64,000 nucleotides of DNA, taken from assembly GCF_003663845.1 (NCBI RefSeq), contig NZ_RCCA01000001.1:806001-870000 (forward strand), written 5' to 3'. The notes under the pieces were generated by a model. The model did no database searches and was not told the DNA's origin. It worked only from the letters and a program-made list of their open reading frames with translations. The translations under genes were made by a program, and so were the position numbers. The stretch is from Chryseobacterium sp. 7 (lineage in GTDB: Bacteria > Bacteroidota > Bacteroidia > Flavobacteriales > Weeksellaceae). How positions within the stretch are numbered: the first letter of the stretch is position 1; every line of letters starts with the position of its first letter. This document shows positions 16,885 to 25,929 of the stretch, in pieces.

Positions 16885-17955
16885 TTACCACTCTCTCAAT
16901 TCTTCAGTGATATCTTCATCTACGGCATTATAACCTTTTTCGTGCCCCGCCGATATGATAATCTCGGCGATTTGCTCCCTCTCATTTGTTTCTATCAAAG
17001 AAAAATCACATTTATCATTAAGGTCATTTAACTTCAGAACTGTCGATTTTACGATTTTCATCCCTTCATCTTTTGATTCTGTAGCAAATAATTTGATTAC
17101 ATAATCAGACAAGGTCACGATACAGAGATCGACATCATCCTGCGTATATGACGGATCATTTTCATGCATATAATCTTCCATATTCTTCTTGAGATCAAGA
17201 ATTAAACTATCGATGTGTTTATCCCCTGTTGAGTTTAGATTGACATCCGAAGATTTCTTTTCTACATTCACTTTCCTTTGAGGCCATACTCTTGCAAGGG
17301 AAGGTAGATTAGTAATATCTAAATTTTTACAATTTTCTATAAATACATCATTAAGCTTATGGTGATTTGGTAATAAAATCTTTTCCAATTTAGTACAATA
17401 ATGTACACCCAATTTCTCTAGATCTTTATTATTCCTTAGATCCAGTTCCGTTAATCCTCCTTTATTAATTGTTAACTCTATAAGATTGGGAAACATTTCT
17501 GGAAAAGAAGATGTTTTAGTGCTATCCCAAAATACAGCCTTTTTAACAGTATCAAACTGGTCAAGTATTTTACCTTTAAAGCTTTTTACAGATAAAAAAG
17601 TAACTTCTTCAAGGTTCTTGAAATTCTTTGCAGATATATTCATTTTTGACTTCTCACCTATAATAAGATGTTGAACATCTATTATAACATCAGATAGATC
17701 TACTGAGGAATCATGAAAAGCAACTGCCTCTAATTTTAGTTTAGAAAATACTCCCTTCATTTTTTGGAAATAATCATCTTCTACTTTAGTGAAACCTACA
17801 TCTACTACTTTATAATTATCTATTTCTGAAATTTCTATCTTTCTATATTCTATCTTGGGATTCACTCCCAAATCCATCCATTTTTTCTCTTCAGCGAAAT
17901 TACTAGTGACTAGCAATCCTTGTCCCTCAATGTCATAATAAATATTAGTATCCAT
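16885..17955 (-). CDS. LRR-like putative immunity protein of the RHS toxin
   Basis: 356-residue cytoplasmic protein without a signal peptide. Residues 90-230 show irregular leucine-rich repeat spacing (FKNLEEVTFLSVKSF, FPNLIELTINKGGLTELDLRNNKDLEKLGVHYCTKLEKILLPNHHKLNDVFIENCKNLDI). An acidic helical tail follows. Its ATG overlaps the 3' end of the toxin C-terminal ORF by 11 bp, the usual place for a cognate immunity gene. The function is inferred from position. Confidence 0.65.
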   Translation of the reverse strand: MDTNIYYDIEGQGLLVTSNFAEEKKWMDLGVNPKIEYRKIEISEIDNYKVVDVGFTKVEDDYFQKMKGVFSKLKLEAVAFHDSSVDLSDVIIDVQHLIIGEKSKMNISAKNFKNLEEVTFLSVKSFKGKILDQFDTVKKAVFWDSTKTSSFPEMFPNLIELTINKGGLTELDLRNNKDLEKLGVHYCTKLEKILLPNHHKLNDVFIENCKNLDITNLPSLARVWPQRKVNVEKKSSDVNLNSTGDKHIDSLILDLKKNMEDYMHENDPSYTQDDVDLCIVTLSDYVIKLFATESKDEGMKIVKSTVLKLNDLNDKCDFSLIETNEREQIAEIIISAGHEKGYNAVDEDITEELREW

Positions 17956-19126
17956 CTTGTTGTATGTATTTTTTTCCAGGTGATTGTATCATATTATAAT
18001 TTATTGGATTCATATAGCCCTCTTCATATCTTCGGCGCACTCTATCCGTTTGCATTCTCCTATATTCTGCTTTAAAAGCTTCTCTGTGAGATACTGAAGG
18101 TGTCCAATCAAAAGATTTTACCGTTGTACTATTCTGCGTCATCTTTAATATTGCAGATGTAAACATTCTTTCAAGTGATCCCTTACCGTGGTATTTATGA
18201 TCATTCCCAAATATAATAGTATAAGAACCAGGTCTGGTATCCCTTTCTCTCACCTTGTATTCAGCTCTGACATCAGTGAGAGTTAATGGTACGGCTCTAG
18301 TGTATCGATACCCCCAATCTGCATGATTAGGTATATGAGCAGAACCAAAAACCCCATTCATTACGTACCAAAGTACGCCAATTGGTCCGGCAGCAGATAC
18401 CGTAGTTCCTCCCTCTAAGGTTCCGACTAGCGCTCCAGCTAATGCCCCTTTCCCAGGGCCTCCGGGACCTTCATCTATTTCATCATTATAGTCTGGAGAA
18501 ATAATGTATTTATATCCATTATTAGGAATATTTGTTGATGTTACTTTATTGGTAAATAAATTCCCTGTATAGGATATTCCTCCAATGGCTCCCCCTAAGA
18601 AATTACCTCCTGTAAACGCTGAGTTGAGTCCTCCTGAGATAATACCCGGCAAAGCAAACTTAATAGCTCCGGGGTTGCTTGTGATCGTACCCAGTGCCCC
18701 TGAGATAGCTGCTCCACCGATGGCACCTCCCAACACGGCACTCCATGTTCTCTGCCAGTCCCATTTTACAGGGTTCCAGTTTCCACCATTGGCAGCCACA
18801 CCGTTTAGGTATCCTCCAACAAAAGCTCCAATAATCCACTGTAAAAATTCCCCGCTTGGGTCATTATACATTAGCGGATTATTCATCACATACCCATACT
18901 TATTGTAGTTTTGAGTATTGGTAGGATCCTGGATATTTTCATCCGCATTTAAGAACCTCCTTAATAAAGGATCATACAGCCTGCCATTCATGTGAATAAT
19001 GCCTACTCCCATAAAGTGCTCATGTCCTGTATAGCCACGATCAATAATAAGCGAAGCTTCAGCAATGACTCCCTTATCCGTTATTACAGGTTCATTTCCT
19101 ATCTTTAGGTGGGTAAGATTCCCCAT
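17945..19126 (-). CDS. RHS toxin, C-terminal part (frame-shifted from the main ORF)
   Basis: 393-residue continuation of the 19105-24531 product in another frame. It begins with the end of the RHS core (GRLYDPLLRRFLNADENIQDPTNTQNYNKYGYVMNNPLMYNDPSGEF), then a glycine-rich hydrophobic linker, then a C-terminal domain of about 110 residues with YTIIFGNDHKYHGKGSLERM and a conserved-looking FKAEYRRM. The Y...YHGKG...R...E spacing recalls GIY-YIG/URI-fold nuclease toxins, a tentative reading. The ATG at 19126 lies inside the frameshift site (DAWG-I versus DAWG-N), so independent translation is possible but a fused protein is the expected ancestral form. Confidence 0.75.
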   Translation of the reverse strand: MGNLTHLKIGNEPVITDKGVIAEASLIIDRGYTGHEHFMGVGIIHMNGRLYDPLLRRFLNADENIQDPTNTQNYNKYGYVMNNPLMYNDPSGEFLQWIIGAFVGGYLNGVAANGGNWNPVKWDWQRTWSAVLGGAIGGAAISGALGTITSNPGAIKFALPGIISGGLNSAFTGGNFLGGAIGGISYTGNLFTNKVTSTNIPNNGYKYIISPDYNDEIDEGPGGPGKGALAGALVGTLEGGTTVSAAGPIGVLWYVMNGVFGSAHIPNHADWGYRYTRAVPLTLTDVRAEYKVRERDTRPGSYTIIFGNDHKYHGKGSLERMFTSAILKMTQNSTTVKSFDWTPSVSHREAFKAEYRRMQTDRVRRRYEEGYMNPINYNMIQSPGKKYIQQDGY

Positions 19127-22100
19127 GCGTCATAGTGTCTCTGTTCGAGTCTGTTTCCGTCCTGGTCAGTTATCGCCAGAATGCTGCCTAGATAATCTTT
19201 GTGCAAAAATATGTAAGAACCGCTGCTCTGTTCAAAGTTTTTCAAATATACAATATTAGATTCATACGGATTACCTCCGATGTATATAATATGTTTCTGT
19301 TGTCCTGTTGTGTGATCATAAACCACTTCAAAACTTCCGTCTTCATTATAAAACTTTGATATTTTACTCTGCCATACAGGGCCTTCCGGTAGTGCGCTCA
19401 TCAATGAAATAGAAGAGTCTGATCCTCCTCCGCCAATTACTAGTGGTTTTTCAATGTCCACACGCTGCCTCATACTCCCAAGACCATACCCAAACCTGAT
19501 ATGGGCTTTTTCCCCATTGATTTGGACTGGATCATTGTTCTCATTATATACAACGGTCTGGATCAGGTCACCATTATAGTTCTGCGTTCCATTGTTATTA
19601 AGGGTCATTGCTGTAGGCTGATAAATTTTAGCTGAATTATCAAATTTTATCTCACCTACCTGGTCATTCTGCCTGATCCTTCCTTTCTCATCATAGGTAT
19701 TTTTAGAAAGCTGGCTTGTGACTGGATTAGTCCACTCAATCAGCCTGTTATTGTCATCATAAGTAAAAGATTCAATGATATTAAAATCGCCCAGTGTTTT
19801 TCTGGATTTCAGCTCATTTCTGATGGCATCAAAGCCGTACTGTATGTTCAGTACAGTCTGTGCTGGTGAAATATGCTTTATTTCAGTGAGCATTCCAGAA
19901 GCAGTATTGTACGAATTGGTAATATTGACAGCACCCAATCTGCTTTCAAGAACCTGTCCTTTTGCATTCGTTTCCTGAAGCTGCCAAAGAACCTTATCGT
20001 TTTGCTGGTCCTTAATTTGGTAAAGCTCTCCGTTCCAGTCATTGTAAATATTCTCTATATGAGCCTCGGTAACCATACCTGAAGAAGAGAGCTGTTTTAC
20101 ATAGGAAATTTCCCTTCCTTTATCATCATAGGTGATTCCTTTATTGGCGTAGGTTTTCCCATTACTATTCTCAATAGCAGAAACAACTCTTCCATAAGGA
20201 TCATACTCATATTCCGTACTGTATGGAATCCCGTTTGCCGTACCAGATTTTTTGATAAGCAGCCCTTTAGAATCATAAGTGAAAGTAATGAGCTTATTGG
20301 TAGCCACTCCGCCATCACTCGTAGAAAGTTCTTTTTGGGAAACCAGCTGCCCCAGGTTATTGTAAGTAAATTCCTTGGTTCCTTTCGGGCTGATGGTTTT
20401 CTTAGCCTGCCCCAGTCCGTCATATTCATATTTATACAATCCATTGGAAGGATCGTTAAATTCTGATTTCCTGCCCCAACTGTCATAGACTGTACTTACC
20501 GTATTTTCTGCATACTGTGCTTTTACCTGTTCTCCGGCGGCGTTATAAGAAAATGTAATGGTTCCTCCCTTATCGGTGGAAGTGATCGTGTTTCCTAAAG
20601 CATCCGCTGTTTTGGTAGTGGTTCTTCCGTAATCAGCAGTAGCAGTCTCCTTTACTGTTGTTGTGAACGCTGACACGCTGGTTTCTGTCTGTTTACCCGT
20701 AAATGCTGTAGCCGTTACTTTGGCAGGGTATACAGAATTATCATAAGATATGATGTTCCATTTACTGGCGCTTTGTCCTTCGAAATACGGTTCAGACTCT
20801 TTTGTCTTTCTTCCCAGGACATCATACTGGGTTTCTTTAGAAACGTATTGTCCCTGGGCAAAAGCCTTGGTGGTTACCTTGTATACCTGTCCCAGCTTGT
20901 TGGTAAGTGTTTTAGAGATATTTCCGTCCGCTTCGATTGTGGTAACAGTAACATTATCGTTTGCATCCCTGTCATAGGTATACACTGTTTTTCCCAAAAG
21001 GTTGTTTTCTGTAAGCAGAAGTTTTCCCCAGTTATCATAGCTGCTCTTAACGGTATTTCCCAGCGGATCTGTCTGGGTAAGCACCTGCCCAATTGCGGTG
21101 TAAGTGATTTGAGTAGAGAGTCCCATGTGATCTGTTCTCTTAATGACAAACCTTCCTGTAGGATCATACTGTGAGCTGGTGGTACGCACCTGAGAATCAA
21201 TACTGTTGGAAAGTGTTTTTCCGGTGATGTTTCCAAAACCGTCATAGGTGTAGGTTTCAAGAAGGTATCCCGTATTATCCCTGTTCCACTTTTTCAGCGT
21301 TTTGATACGGTTATTTTCATAGGTATATTCCTGTTTTCCGGATTTGGTATCCCCGTAAGCCTTCTGGGTTTCTGTTTTAGATTTCAGACGTCCTATATAA
21401 TACCCACTGCCATTGCCGGAAGGATTATGCTCATACTCAAATACCGAAGTAGTAACCCCGTAAGTATCATTTACCTTTGAAACAACCTGCTGGGGAAGGT
21501 AGTACTGCCCGTAAGAGATATTATTTTCTGAAACAGTCCCCGTTAAGAAATCTTTTACCCTGGTTCTGGCTGGTAAAATGGCTGTCACCACCTTTGCCTT
21601 ATCGGCATCAGGAATAGAAGTAACCTGCTGTCCGTTCAGGTGTTTAATGGTCTGGTAAATGGTAGATTTTAAGCTTAAAAGCTGAGTATTGTTTTCAGAG
21701 ACATCTGCCGGGAAAATATTTGTTTCATTATCAGTCCTGATGGACCATTCTTTTACCGGAACCCCATCATTGAGCGGATCTGTTTCTACCCCTGTCCAAA
21801 TCTTTGTATTTTCAAATCCATCAGCATACCATGAGGAGCGTGCCATTTTTCTAAAGCCCGTAAGCCCTCTTCCCAGAATATTAGAGGTAAGCCCCCTGTA
21901 CCTGAAATCCTGCTTTAACTTTTTATCTGTTGTAGTACTTTGCGATAGTTGGGAAACTACATACATTCCTGTAGACTGGTTAATCTCTACATAAGGGTAG
22001 CTGAGCTGAGAAACATTGTCATACAATCCTGGATTGATACTTTTGTCCAGCTGTTTATAAGTAATATCTGTAGTGATTCCTCCCTGTGATATACTCTTTA

Positions 22101-24531
22101 TTCTTCCAGCCTTTGCGATGTCATAATATTCATGGGATATAAGACGCTGCTGGTCTCCAAGATCACTGCCATACCCCACGGCGGAACCCAGCGCCACTTT
22201 TCTAAGCATTGCTCCGGTCCACTGGTCAACCGGTAACCCTATCAGGTCCCTGGAATTAACGCCAACTTCTGCATTAACGCCATTGTTGTCAAGATATAGC
22301 GTATAGGTGTCAAGATTATAGAGGTAAACCCCATGCGAGAACTGATTTTCTGTAGTAGCATAACCGCCTGTTTCAGAATAAATAGCAGTCATGATATCAA
22401 TACCTGTGACATACTTAGCTGCATTATTGTTATCCTGTACAGAGGCTAAGCTGTAATTTCTTATTGATTTAACAGCAATAATCTCTGCCTTGCCGTCATT
22501 GTTAATATCATAAGCGGCAAAGGTCCGTGGATTGTGGATATTAAAATAGGCCCCGTGCTGAACAAGCTCTCTTTCTGTAGGGGCTTTAAAGAGCACCTTT
22601 TCATAAGTAAAACCATTTCCTTTTGAAATATATTTATGCCAATATTCGGAAGTATTACTTTCGGGTATCATCAGATCACTCAGACCGTCCCCATTAAGGT
22701 CTCCCACAACTCCTTTAGCCCAAATGCCCTGTAAGGTTTCATTGTTTGCTGGATTAAACGGAGCGATAAAAGATTCATACTGTCCCTGGGAATTCTTTTT
22801 AAAAGTAATCAGTACAGGTTTTAAGTCCTGGCTTAGTTTCAGAAAGTCAAATACGCCGTCTCCGTCAAAATCTCCTCCTTTGTAAATGGTAAAGACATCT
22901 TTATCGATCTGATCATAATTAGGATAAAGCTCCAGGGGATAGTACCATCCGTTACCAGAAATAGATTCATCAGGATCTACTACATAATACCGCTTTGAAG
23001 TGGTGCAAGTCGATGGAGGTCTTGACTCAGGACTTATCACTTCAGGATAGCACTCCCTGTCATTAAGCATTACCACAAGTTCACTCAGACCATCCCCGTT
23101 GAAATCAACGGCGTTGATTCCTGTAACAGTCGTTACAACGCCATTGTACTGGGTTCCCGTTGTATAATCATAATCAGCTCCCGGAATGGTTTTGGTAAAA
23201 TCCAGCACCAGGCTATTTCCTGAAAAGCTGTAAAAAGAAAACTGTAAATCTTTTGTGGAAGTAGCAGTATTGGTAATCGTTTTAAATCCTACAATTCCCT
23301 GTTTGTTATGAATAAGATTAGCACTTTTAGAATTAAATGCAATGAAATCTTTCAATCCCTGCAGGGTACTGTTAATAAATATGGGATTCTCCGTAGTATA
23401 GGTAACGGAATAAAAATTTTTGTAAAGATATATTCCTGGCTGTGGAATCCTGGCTGAAGCCTGAGAATGATATCTTAACACGTCAAGATTGCCATCACCG
23501 TCAAAATCTCCCACTACATCATAATCCTTTTTAGGTTTTAAGGCTGTACTTATCGTAGAGGGCAAAGAATCTGGTTCTCCTGACTTTTCATACGTGAAAA
23601 TAACCGGGTTGGCTTCTTCATTTTGACCGTTTGAAATAGTTATTTTATCCACGTATCTGTATGAAGTGCCCTGAACATCTTTTTTATAAGAAATAACGTA
23701 TTTTTTGTACTGCTGCCCACCTGTAGAAACGACTACAGATTCCAGGAGCTTTGTCTGCTTATGCTCAACTCCCCTAATGTAGGCTGCTTCACTTCTGGGT
23801 CTTGCTATAAAGTTAAAATCTATAGTATTAACAGGCTGTGTGCCCTGAGCTTCATTACCGCCCCAACTTATCTTTGTGATCACCGAAACATTATCAGCCA
23901 GAGTATAGCTGTAGGTAATATAATTTCCGTCAGTATCCTTTGTTTTTACAACATGATAGTCTATAGGTGTTCTGGCCTGGCTGCTTCCGGGAGCAGTTGC
24001 CCCGTACCATGATATAGAACCGTCTGGCGAAGTCACTTCCCAATATTCAGGTCCCTGCCAGCTTTGTCCAGAAATGCTTCCTACAGATTTAATTTTGATA
24101 TTGGAATATTTCTCTGTGACATATTCTGCTCCATCTTTGCCATATTCCCCGGATTTTAAAATTAACCTTTGTCCGTTAAAACTGTAGTAATCTGAATAAT
24201 CAAGCTGTACTCCTTTGGTAATACCGTCTTTTTCAAGATTCTTTCCAACCCTTGATATGGAACTAAGACCAGTGACGTTCCATCCATAGCCTGCCAGCCC
24301 GTTTCCACCACCACTTACATAGACAAGACTAATGCCGGGAGACATATTTTTAACACCCGGAGGAAGATCTATAGGAAGGGTATACTGAAGCTGCCCAGCT
24401 CCTGTAACCTCTATATTTCCTTTGGTGTCATGAAATTTTGGGGATGGGGTCTGAGAAAAACAGAATACGGATATAAAAGATAATATGAGTGATGAAAACA
24501 GCTGTATTTGTTTTTTATTGTACTTTTTCAT
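19105..24531 (-). CDS. SpvB/FG-GAP/RHS-repeat toxin, main part
   Basis: 1808-residue exported polymorphic-toxin carrier. It has a signal peptide (residues 1-27, ending CFSQ) and an SpvB-like N-terminal domain (FHDTKGNIEVTGAGQLQYTLPIDLP). About five FG-GAP/VCBS calcium-loop units follow (GDFDGDGNLD, DFNGDGLSE, GDFDGDGVFD, GDLNGDGLSD, DINNDGKAE), then many YD/RHS repeats up to YLGSILAITDQDGNRLEQRHYDAWG. The frame stops six codons later because the DAWGN codon run has lost one G (C4 run at 19121-19124 on the plus strand). The RHS shell would encapsulate the C-terminal toxin. It is preceded by a partner gene 6 bp upstream. Confidence 0.88.
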   Translation of the reverse strand: MKKYNKKQIQLFSSLILSFISVFCFSQTPSPKFHDTKGNIEVTGAGQLQYTLPIDLPPGVKNMSPGISLVYVSGGGNGLAGYGWNVTGLSSISRVGKNLEKDGITKGVQLDYSDYYSFNGQRLILKSGEYGKDGAEYVTEKYSNIKIKSVGSISGQSWQGPEYWEVTSPDGSISWYGATAPGSSQARTPIDYHVVKTKDTDGNYITYSYTLADNVSVITKISWGGNEAQGTQPVNTIDFNFIARPRSEAAYIRGVEHKQTKLLESVVVSTGGQQYKKYVISYKKDVQGTSYRYVDKITISNGQNEEANPVIFTYEKSGEPDSLPSTISTALKPKKDYDVVGDFDGDGNLDVLRYHSQASARIPQPGIYLYKNFYSVTYTTENPIFINSTLQGLKDFIAFNSKSANLIHNKQGIVGFKTITNTATSTKDLQFSFYSFSGNSLVLDFTKTIPGADYDYTTGTQYNGVVTTVTGINAVDFNGDGLSELVVMLNDRECYPEVISPESRPPSTCTTSKRYYVVDPDESISGNGWYYPLELYPNYDQIDKDVFTIYKGGDFDGDGVFDFLKLSQDLKPVLITFKKNSQGQYESFIAPFNPANNETLQGIWAKGVVGDLNGDGLSDLMIPESNTSEYWHKYISKGNGFTYEKVLFKAPTERELVQHGAYFNIHNPRTFAAYDINNDGKAEIIAVKSIRNYSLASVQDNNNAAKYVTGIDIMTAIYSETGGYATTENQFSHGVYLYNLDTYTLYLDNNGVNAEVGVNSRDLIGLPVDQWTGAMLRKVALGSAVGYGSDLGDQQRLISHEYYDIAKAGRIKSISQGGITTDITYKQLDKSINPGLYDNVSQLSYPYVEINQSTGMYVVSQLSQSTTTDKKLKQDFRYRGLTSNILGRGLTGFRKMARSSWYADGFENTKIWTGVETDPLNDGVPVKEWSIRTDNETNIFPADVSENNTQLLSLKSTIYQTIKHLNGQQVTSIPDADKAKVVTAILPARTRVKDFLTGTVSENNISYGQYYLPQQVVSKVNDTYGVTTSVFEYEHNPSGNGSGYYIGRLKSKTETQKAYGDTKSGKQEYTYENNRIKTLKKWNRDNTGYLLETYTYDGFGNITGKTLSNSIDSQVRTTSSQYDPTGRFVIKRTDHMGLSTQITYTAIGQVLTQTDPLGNTVKSSYDNWGKLLLTENNLLGKTVYTYDRDANDNVTVTTIEADGNISKTLTNKLGQVYKVTTKAFAQGQYVSKETQYDVLGRKTKESEPYFEGQSASKWNIISYDNSVYPAKVTATAFTGKQTETSVSAFTTTVKETATADYGRTTTKTADALGNTITSTDKGGTITFSYNAAGEQVKAQYAENTVSTVYDSWGRKSEFNDPSNGLYKYEYDGLGQAKKTISPKGTKEFTYNNLGQLVSQKELSTSDGGVATNKLITFTYDSKGLLIKKSGTANGIPYSTEYEYDPYGRVVSAIENSNGKTYANKGITYDDKGREISYVKQLSSSGMVTEAHIENIYNDWNGELYQIKDQQNDKVLWQLQETNAKGQVLESRLGAVNITNSYNTASGMLTEIKHISPAQTVLNIQYGFDAIRNELKSRKTLGDFNIIESFTYDDNNRLIEWTNPVTSQLSKNTYDEKGRIRQNDQVGEIKFDNSAKIYQPTAMTLNNNGTQNYNGDLIQTVVYNENNDPVQINGEKAHIRFGYGLGSMRQRVDIEKPLVIGGGGSDSSISLMSALPEGPVWQSKISKFYNEDGSFEVVYDHTTGQQKHIIYIGGNPYESNIVYLKNFEQSSGSYIFLHKDYLGSILAITDQDGNRLEQRHYDAWGILPT

Positions 24532-24537
24532 GGCGCA

Positions 24538-25074
24538 TTATCTTTTAGTGATGTTTTTACTGAAAACCCTTCCGTCTTTCAGAGTGAAGCTCAGTATGTA
24601 TACTCCCCAGTCATATCCTGACATATTAATTTTGAGCTGTCTGTTTAGCTCTGGTAAGTTCTGCTGCTGAAATTTCCAGTGAACTGTACTATGTTGATAG
24701 AGTGAAACTGATTCTATCAGATTGTCAGTTTCCTCAGTCCAGTCGATAGTCAAAAAATCATTTACCGGAACCGGGTACAACCGTACCTGTTTCCAGAAGG
24801 TCTTTTCATCTATGGCCGGATTCTGTACAATTGAAGTGGTTAGTGGTGCTGATTTTGAAAGTGCACTCGTTTGTAATTTAGGATCGTTTTCAGGGCCACG
24901 ATATTTTTGGCTGCCCGCTTCATCGTATTTGAAGTAGACTTCGGTTTGGGAATATCCCCAAAAGCTAATCAGTAAGGAAAGCAAAGGAAGTATTTTCCTT
25001 TGTATTATGGTTTTCCGGACCGACTTGCCCGGAGCGGTACATTCAGAAGATGTACTCAAATAAAGATTTTTCAT
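24538..25074 (-). CDS. RHS partner protein with T9SS-like C-terminal domain
   Basis: 178-residue exported protein whose hydrophobic segment (ILPLLSLLISFWGYSQ) starts around residue 28; an internal start is possible. Next comes the stretch EVYFKYDEAGSQKYRGP. The C-terminus resembles a type-A T9SS sorting domain (VRLYPVPVNDFLTIDW...WGVYILSFTLKDGRVFSKNITKR). It lies 6 bp upstream of the RHS gene and heads that operon. It may be exported with, or anchor, the RHS protein; this is inference. Confidence 0.7.
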   Translation of the reverse strand: MKNLYLSTSSECTAPGKSVRKTIIQRKILPLLSLLISFWGYSQTEVYFKYDEAGSQKYRGPENDPKLQTSALSKSAPLTTSIVQNPAIDEKTFWKQVRLYPVPVNDFLTIDWTEETDNLIESVSLYQHSTVHWKFQQQNLPELNRQLKINMSGYDWGVYILSFTLKDGRVFSKNITKR

Positions 25075-25531
25075 TTTTTTGTTTTAAAATTGAAATTAGA
25101 TGTAGTAATCCCAATAAATGAGAATTAATACCGTATTTAACGGCTTTTCATGCGACAGGAAGGACTTATCCTGACAGGTAAAATACTTTCATATTTCTTG
25201 TTTTTAAGGTTCGACATGAGTAGCCTGACTTTTACCATCAGGATCTGTTTATATTTTAGTCCATAGGGACTTTAGGTTGTAAAGCTGCACAGAGAAATCA
25301 GGAGGTAAGTCCTTAATTATGGTGCATTTAAGAAATTAAGTGTGGGAACAGAATTTCTTTTCTTTCATTTGTTGTTATTTTTTCCAGAAGCGAACTTATG
25401 GACGATTGCTATTTCTGACAATCCGTAAAATCACGGTATTTTTATTCCGGATTTTTACGGGAAAAAATCAAAATATATTCATATGCTTTTATTAGAGTTT
25501 AATTTCATTCTTATATGTTAATGCAAAGCTA
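25075..25531 (-). promoter_or_regulatory. Long structured leader and promoter of the RHS operon
   Basis: No ORF. On the minus strand TAGCTTTG (25524-25531) matches the -7 consensus, which implies a leader of about 440 nt. The leader contains inverted repeats AAGGACTTATCCTGA (25160-25174) / TCAGGAGGTAAGTCCTT (25298-25314), CCTGACAGGTAAAA (25170-25183) / TTTTACCATCAGG (25224-25236), and a hairpin CCGTAAAAT / ATTTTTACGG (25424-25460). Because the first two share sequence they are mutually exclusive, as in attenuators. No known riboswitch was recognised. Confidence 0.45.
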
Positions 25532-25604
25532 TCACGACGCGACGACAAAACGTGACGCATAATATCACAACTCCGGAAAATTTTCTTATTTTTTATAAAA
25601 AGAA

Positions 25605-25771
25605 AGGCACGGAGCAAAAGTCAATCCGTTAAAGAGGTACTAGGATACCCTACAACCAGAGAGACTCCGCCCAGTGCCCAGTATAGGACATGGGCGTAAG
25701 TCTATCAAATTTGGTTGTATGAGAAGATTCCTAGTTTTCTTTAACCTATTCGACAGAGCCTACGCTTTTTT
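25605..25771. ncRNA. Rod-like structured RNA candidate
   Basis: Nested complementary segments can form one long interrupted hairpin: AGGC 25605-25608 / GCCT 25758-25761; GTCAAT..GTTAAAG 25620-25634 / CTTTAAC..ATT.GAC 25739-25754; ACTAGGA 25639-25645 / TCCTAGT 25729-25735; TACAACCA 25651-25658 / TGGTTGTA 25712-25719; GACT..GCCCA 25663-25673 / TGGGC..AGTC 25691-25702. A T6 run follows on the plus strand (25766-25771). The shape recalls 6S-type RNAs. Identity and strand are unknown, and no coding frame fits. Confidence 0.5.
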
Positions 25772-25886
25772 CGTTAAAATTATGGGTGCTAATATAGAGA
25801 TATTTTTTGAACTTATAATTGGCCAAACAAAAACGGGAAATACCGATCCGGCTTTATTGTTATGTTTGTTGTTTCTATATATAATA

Positions 25887-25910
25887 AAAGCATCCATTTG
25901 GGATGCTTTA
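25887..25910. terminator. Terminator after the Dam gene
   Basis: AAAGCATCC / GGATGCTTT hairpin with a 5-nt loop just past the stop of the minus-strand methylase gene. Confidence 0.7.
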
Positions 25911-25929
25911 AATAGAATTGAAATACTGT

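Noticed and set aside
19065..24670. Many plus-strand open frames of 60-133 residues opposite the RHS gene
   Set aside because: They are antisense shadows of a long repetitive coding region, with no start signals or family resemblance.
25605..25771. Retron or group II intron RNA
   Set aside because: No reverse transcriptase gene lies nearby, and no domain V-like hairpin is seen.
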